Shown here: positions 41,848 through 45,055 of the stretch, in pieces
Layout of the letters: each line of letters opens with the position of its first letter
Numbering within the stretch: the first letter of the stretch is position 1
NCBI GenBank assembly: GCA_030595795.1
Contig: JAUVCH010000017.1
Location: 1-45,055, forward strand
Source: Gammaproteobacteria bacterium
GTDB lineage: Bacteria > Pseudomonadota > Gammaproteobacteria > GCA-001735895
Length of the DNA stretch: 45,055 bases
Reading direction: 5' to 3'
Notes under the pieces: generated by a model
What the model saw: the letters and a program-made list of their open reading frames with translations, nothing else
What the model was told of the DNA's origin: nothing
Databases searched by the model: none
Made by a program: the position numbers and the translations under genes

Positions 41848-43731
41848 TTAAAATTCAATTTTAAGTGGTTCAAAAGCTTTTCCCTTACCACCGAAAAATC
41901 GCGAAAAGCCTTCGTAATATTCGAGACGCAAACACTGGATGGCAACAATTGCACCTTCCAGAACGATGATAAAAATATTACCCAGTACTACGGTTAACCA
42001 GTGGCCGACGACATCCATCATGGCGGCGATGGAAAATACAGCGGCCGCCAATGCAATGTGGTTTAAGCTAAATGCGGCGACACGTAAAAATGAAAGTGTG
42101 CCCGAGACATTACTAATGATGTGTTCCAGTCCCTCGATAAAGACAACCAGGACTCGCTCAAACAGGCCAGCAGAAGACTGCCGCCACTGGAAATGCAAAA
42201 TGACCATCATCGGTGCCATCAGAAACAGGCTCTCGAGCCAGCCAAATGGCTGATTGGTAAACACCTGGTATCCCGCGTATAGCGCTGCCAGATAGAAAAA
42301 AAATCCGGCCATCCCCTTGCCACTATAAAAAGCCTGTTGATATAAACCAGTCGCGAGGAAATTTCGTATTGCCAGCAGGTTGGCGATCAGCAGAAAACTG
42401 GCACCCCAGACCACTGCGACCAGCAGCAGTTTAACCGGGTCGTGCATTGGCGACATCCATAGCGCGTGAACTATTTCTTCGTAGCCAAAAATACTGCCAT
42501 AAATGAAACCGAAAAATATCGAAGACAGGCCCGCCAGCGCGCCAACAATGCTGAAGGGTGGAAATCGTTTGTAGAGAAAAAGACTGCCTAACAATATAAC
42601 TCCGCCATGGCCAATGTCCCCAAACATCATGCCAAACATGAGGATATAGCTCAGTGCAAATAGACCACTTGGATCAACCTCTTTATAGCCCGGAATACCA
42701 AAATTCGTCACCAGATTCTGGAAGGGTTTTAACAACCAGGATTTTTTCAATAACGATGGCACGTCGTCGAATTCATCAATTTCAGGCGCAGTAAATTCGA
42801 CGTGAAAGGGAAATTCGAGATCTTTTTCGAGCTGACGTTTTATCGCCTGATCACTATGCGCGGGTACCCAGCCCCGCAGGGACACCAGACCGCCTCGCCC
42901 CTGTAAAACGGTTGCCAGACTGGCATAGGGTCTGGCACTAATTAATACCTCGTGAACTTCACTTAACACGGGCTGGTTTTCCAGCAGCAAGTCTGTCTGT
43001 TTCTGCTTTAATTCGCCGATAGTCTCAACCACTCGCGCCTGCTGCTGCTGCATATTGGCCTGCAGTTCGGATGGGCTACCGGAAAATTCATCGGGAATTT
43101 TGAGCGCCCGGAAATCAGCGGATTTCAATAACGCCTGTACATCCTCATGCTGCTGGCTTGAACCAAACACAACAACATGTTGAATACCTTCCCCGGAATA
43201 GAACGATTTAATCATGTAATGAGTCAGCGAGAGGGCCCGTTTTAGCTGACTAAAATTGCCCAAAGGAACCGTACCGACAAAAATTCGTAAAAAATTTCCC
43301 TGTCGTCTTAGTCGACTTAAATCCAGATCGAGTGCTGTGAATTTCTGCAGGCTATCAGACAGTTGCCGAATTACATGCAATGCTTCATTTTGTCGGCGCA
43401 GTTGCTCTTCGATATCGGAAACCTGCGCCCATAGTCGCTTTAGCTGCTCATCCAGCTTCTGTAATTGTTGCAAGGTGACGATGTCGGTTGAAACCACCGA
43501 GTGCTCAAAACCTTGCTTGCTAAAACTAGCGATTTTACCAAATCGTAAATTTAGCCGGTGGTAAACGGAAAAAAACGGCGCCGCTGGGTAATTCTCCAGT
43601 AGCTGATTGTTATCCTGATTTTCTAATGGGTGGATCACAGACATTTGCGCTAGCGTCATGGCGGACTGCTGTGCGTCGGCATCCACCATGTAAAGGCTAA
43701 CCTTCTTCATCGGGATTGGCGTTGACCACAT
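41848..43731 (-). CDS. atpI: A/V-type ATPase subunit I (a)
   Basis: A 627-residue subunit: a long cytoplasmic N-terminal half with coiled coil (~residues 60-320) and a C-terminal half of about seven membrane helices with FALSYILMFGMMFGDIGHGG and SNVSGTLSFLRVAAFSLNHIA. The Arg in LRVAAF is the residue that interacts with the ring carboxylate in this family. It forms the ion half-channels. The ATG at 43731 is coupled to the atpC stop (TGATG) and has GGGGG upstream; MKKVSLY at 43710 is an alternative start closer to many homologues. Confidence 0.95.
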   Translation of the reverse strand: MWSTPIPMKKVSLYMVDADAQQSAMTLAQMSVIHPLENQDNNQLLENYPAAPFFSVYHRLNLRFGKIASFSKQGFEHSVVSTDIVTLQQLQKLDEQLKRLWAQVSDIEEQLRRQNEALHVIRQLSDSLQKFTALDLDLSRLRRQGNFLRIFVGTVPLGNFSQLKRALSLTHYMIKSFYSGEGIQHVVVFGSSQQHEDVQALLKSADFRALKIPDEFSGSPSELQANMQQQQARVVETIGELKQKQTDLLLENQPVLSEVHEVLISARPYASLATVLQGRGGLVSLRGWVPAHSDQAIKRQLEKDLEFPFHVEFTAPEIDEFDDVPSLLKKSWLLKPFQNLVTNFGIPGYKEVDPSGLFALSYILMFGMMFGDIGHGGVILLGSLFLYKRFPPFSIVGALAGLSSIFFGFIYGSIFGYEEIVHALWMSPMHDPVKLLLVAVVWGASFLLIANLLAIRNFLATGLYQQAFYSGKGMAGFFFYLAALYAGYQVFTNQPFGWLESLFLMAPMMVILHFQWRQSSAGLFERVLVVFIEGLEHIISNVSGTLSFLRVAAFSLNHIALAAAVFSIAAMMDVVGHWLTVVLGNIFIIVLEGAIVAIQCLRLEYYEGFSRFFGGKGKAFEPLKIEF

Positions 43732-44756
43732 CAGATCGCCGCCCCCACTGCCTGCTTAATCAGATTGCTATCAAATCCCAGTTGCTTGCCTTTTATTATT
43801 GCCTGAAGAAACCGTACTTCAGCCTCGCGCAGTAAAATATAGGAAAAGATACGAGATACCAGACTGCTATTGCTGTTAAGCGTATCGCTAGCGACAGACA
43901 GGCTGTGATACTCCATGACAGTCTCCATTTCCGAAACTGTTTCAACTTTTGAGAGTAGCTTCTGATAAGGATTGGGTAGTGCCGCGATCACTTCTTCAAT
44001 GCTGTCCATTTTCGCCAGGCGCATTAATTCAACAGAATTGAGTTTGTTACCGACCGCCGTTAATAGATAAAACGATTTGGCTGCGGATAAACCATAGGAA
44101 AATCGATAACGCAGTAACCACAACAGGTTAATTCGATCGAGCAGGCTTCCCATCACCACAGCCAGATGATCGGCGTCCGCTGGATTGAGGAAACTGGCAC
44201 GTCGATAGAGATCAATAAAGAAACTTCGATCAATGGTTGCATCGAGTAAAAACAGATCATTGCCCTGCTCTTCGTAGACTCGTCGGGCCTGCCGTACAAT
44301 ACCCGCATAAGCGGTTATCTCCAGCATGCGAAGCATCTCGTAAGGGTCGTCGGTTTCGAGCAATTTTTTGATTGGCAGGTCGGCAAAACTTCCTAGATCA
44401 ACCAGGCGTTTGTGAATTTCGGCGTTGTCTATCGAGCTGAATTTTCCACGAATCAAAACCTTGAGATTGACCAGTTCAAACCAGCGAATGGCAAAATAGA
44501 AAAAACGCCTTTCGCTCCCGGAAAAAGACCGTATTAATATCTGGAAATCATCCAGCGCCCGATTGACCAGCTGAGTTTCAATCCGGCTGGTATTCGTTGT
44601 ATCTAGTTGATAGTCGTGACCTGTTATTTCACTGACATCTAAAAAGATTCGATCAAGATCGAAGTCAATCAACGTCACTAATCGCTCAAAATTAACTAAG
44701 CGATTGATAAAAGTGCTTAACCGGGTACTCAGGTAAGTACTGGAGAAATGACTCAT
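43731..44756 (-). CDS. atpC: A/V-type ATPase subunit C
   Basis: A 341-residue mostly helical protein with repeats of the type ELVNLKVLIRGKFSSIDNAEI, IDLYRRASFLNPADADHLAVVMGSLLDRINLLWLLRYRF and LREAEVRFLQAIIKGKQLG, characteristic of subunit C/AC39. It forms the socket linking the central shaft to the membrane ring. It overlaps the upstream H-type subunit by four bases (ATGA) and atpI by one. Confidence 0.9.
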   Translation of the reverse strand: MSHFSSTYLSTRLSTFINRLVNFERLVTLIDFDLDRIFLDVSEITGHDYQLDTTNTSRIETQLVNRALDDFQILIRSFSGSERRFFYFAIRWFELVNLKVLIRGKFSSIDNAEIHKRLVDLGSFADLPIKKLLETDDPYEMLRMLEITAYAGIVRQARRVYEEQGNDLFLLDATIDRSFFIDLYRRASFLNPADADHLAVVMGSLLDRINLLWLLRYRFSYGLSAAKSFYLLTAVGNKLNSVELMRLAKMDSIEEVIAALPNPYQKLLSKVETVSEMETVMEYHSLSVASDTLNSNSSLVSRIFSYILLREAEVRFLQAIIKGKQLGFDSNLIKQAVGAAI

Positions 44757-45055
44757 GAGTTGAACCGGCTATCGCCGAGTATCAGCGTGATGGCATTTTC
44801 CAGCGCCTCTTTTTCATGTTTATCGGCCAAAACACGAAGCTCCTTATTATGTTCATCGTATCGCAACTTCATTTCGGCGATGCTTTGATCTGCCCGTTCC
44901 TGAGCCTTATCTAAAAATGACTGGAATATTTCTGGCAGGCGAGCCTGGAATTGCTTTTCCATTTCGAGGCTATCATCGAGAGATTGCTGAACATTCGTAT
45001 CCCGTTCTTTTTCACCTCTGGCTACTATCGCTTCGGCTTCTGTTTCTGCTTGTAA
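44753..45055 (-). CDS. A/V-type ATPase subunit H/G (peripheral stalk), partial
   Basis: An open frame reaches the right edge of the window and lacks its start; about 100 codons are visible. The sequence is a charged heptad-rich helix (AETEAEAIVARGEKERDTN... EMEKQFQARLPEIFQSFLDKA) as expected for the small stator subunit that pairs with E. Its first-in-operon place, directly before atpC with an ATGA overlap, agrees with H/G in archaeal-type operons. An internal ATG (44962) would give only 69 residues and is unlikely to be the real start. Confidence 0.75.
   Translation of the reverse strand, partial: LQAETEAEAIVARGEKERDTNVQQSLDDSLEMEKQFQARLPEIFQSFLDKAQERADQSIAEMKLRYDEHNKELRVLADKHEKEALENAITLILGDSRFNS

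Overview
The window looks like chromosomal DNA of a free-living, probably marine, gammaproteobacterium of moderate GC. It has a homodimeric-type pyruvate dehydrogenase E1, a CspA-type cold-shock gene behind a strong sigma70-type promoter, perfect or near-perfect FNR/Anr boxes, a LysR regulator and TTG/GTG starts. No rRNA, tRNA, insertion sequence, CRISPR array or phage gene was seen. Everything is read by eye from sequence; family assignments rest on recognised motifs, not on searches.

Layout. 1-1000: the end of aceE and a cold-shock gene with promoter, long leader and terminator. 1.1-9.7 kb: a large cyclase/AAA/LuxR regulator, a three-gene flavoenzyme unit (berberine-bridge-like oxidoreductase, acyl-CoA-dehydrogenase-like protein, DUF4242), a DMT exporter, a hotdog thioesterase and a Gdt1-like transporter. 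9.7-11.4 kb: a NYN/LOTUS RNA-binding protein and a tandem universal stress protein behind a class II-type FNR promoter. 11.5-20.4 kb: methylated-amine and amide catabolism (creatinase-like M24 protein, dimethylglycine/sarcosine dehydrogenase-like protein, non-pyrrolysine MttB, LysR, Asp/Glu-racemase-fold isomerase, a GatC-like protein with an amidase) plus a decayed PhyH oxygenase gene.

21.2-25.9 kb holds the most interesting system: a translationally coupled operon lysW-lysX-lysY-(class II glutamine amidotransferase)-lysZ-lysJ. This is amino-group-carrier-protein biosynthesis, known from Thermus/archaeal lysine and arginine synthesis and from some actinobacterial secondary metabolism, here in an apparent gammaproteobacterium. 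The 54-residue LysW ends in Gln instead of the expected Glu. No LysK-type release enzyme is present. An Ntn-type glutaminase-fold protein sits in the middle of the operon and seems to keep the residue that binds the glutamine alpha-carboxylate while lacking the one that binds the free alpha-amino group. I infer that this protein either activates the carrier C-terminus (Gln to Glu) or releases the product from the gamma-glutamyl linkage.

25.9-30.8 kb: remnants of a hybrid kinase/receiver gene, then a multi-PAS histidine kinase with its periplasmic solute-binding protein. 31.0-32.2 kb: an unusual HisA-like/nucleoside-deoxyribosyltransferase-like fusion. 32.4-36.6 kb: an ion/stress module (UspA with an FNR-like box, P-type ATPase, DUF211, VIT/CCC1-like membrane protein). 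36.6 kb to the end: an archaeal/vacuolar-type ATPase operon on the minus strand, transcribed H-C-I-K-F-E-A-B-D; its first gene runs off the window. The last two blocks have an archaeal flavour and suggest an ion-homeostasis/anaerobic-energy region.
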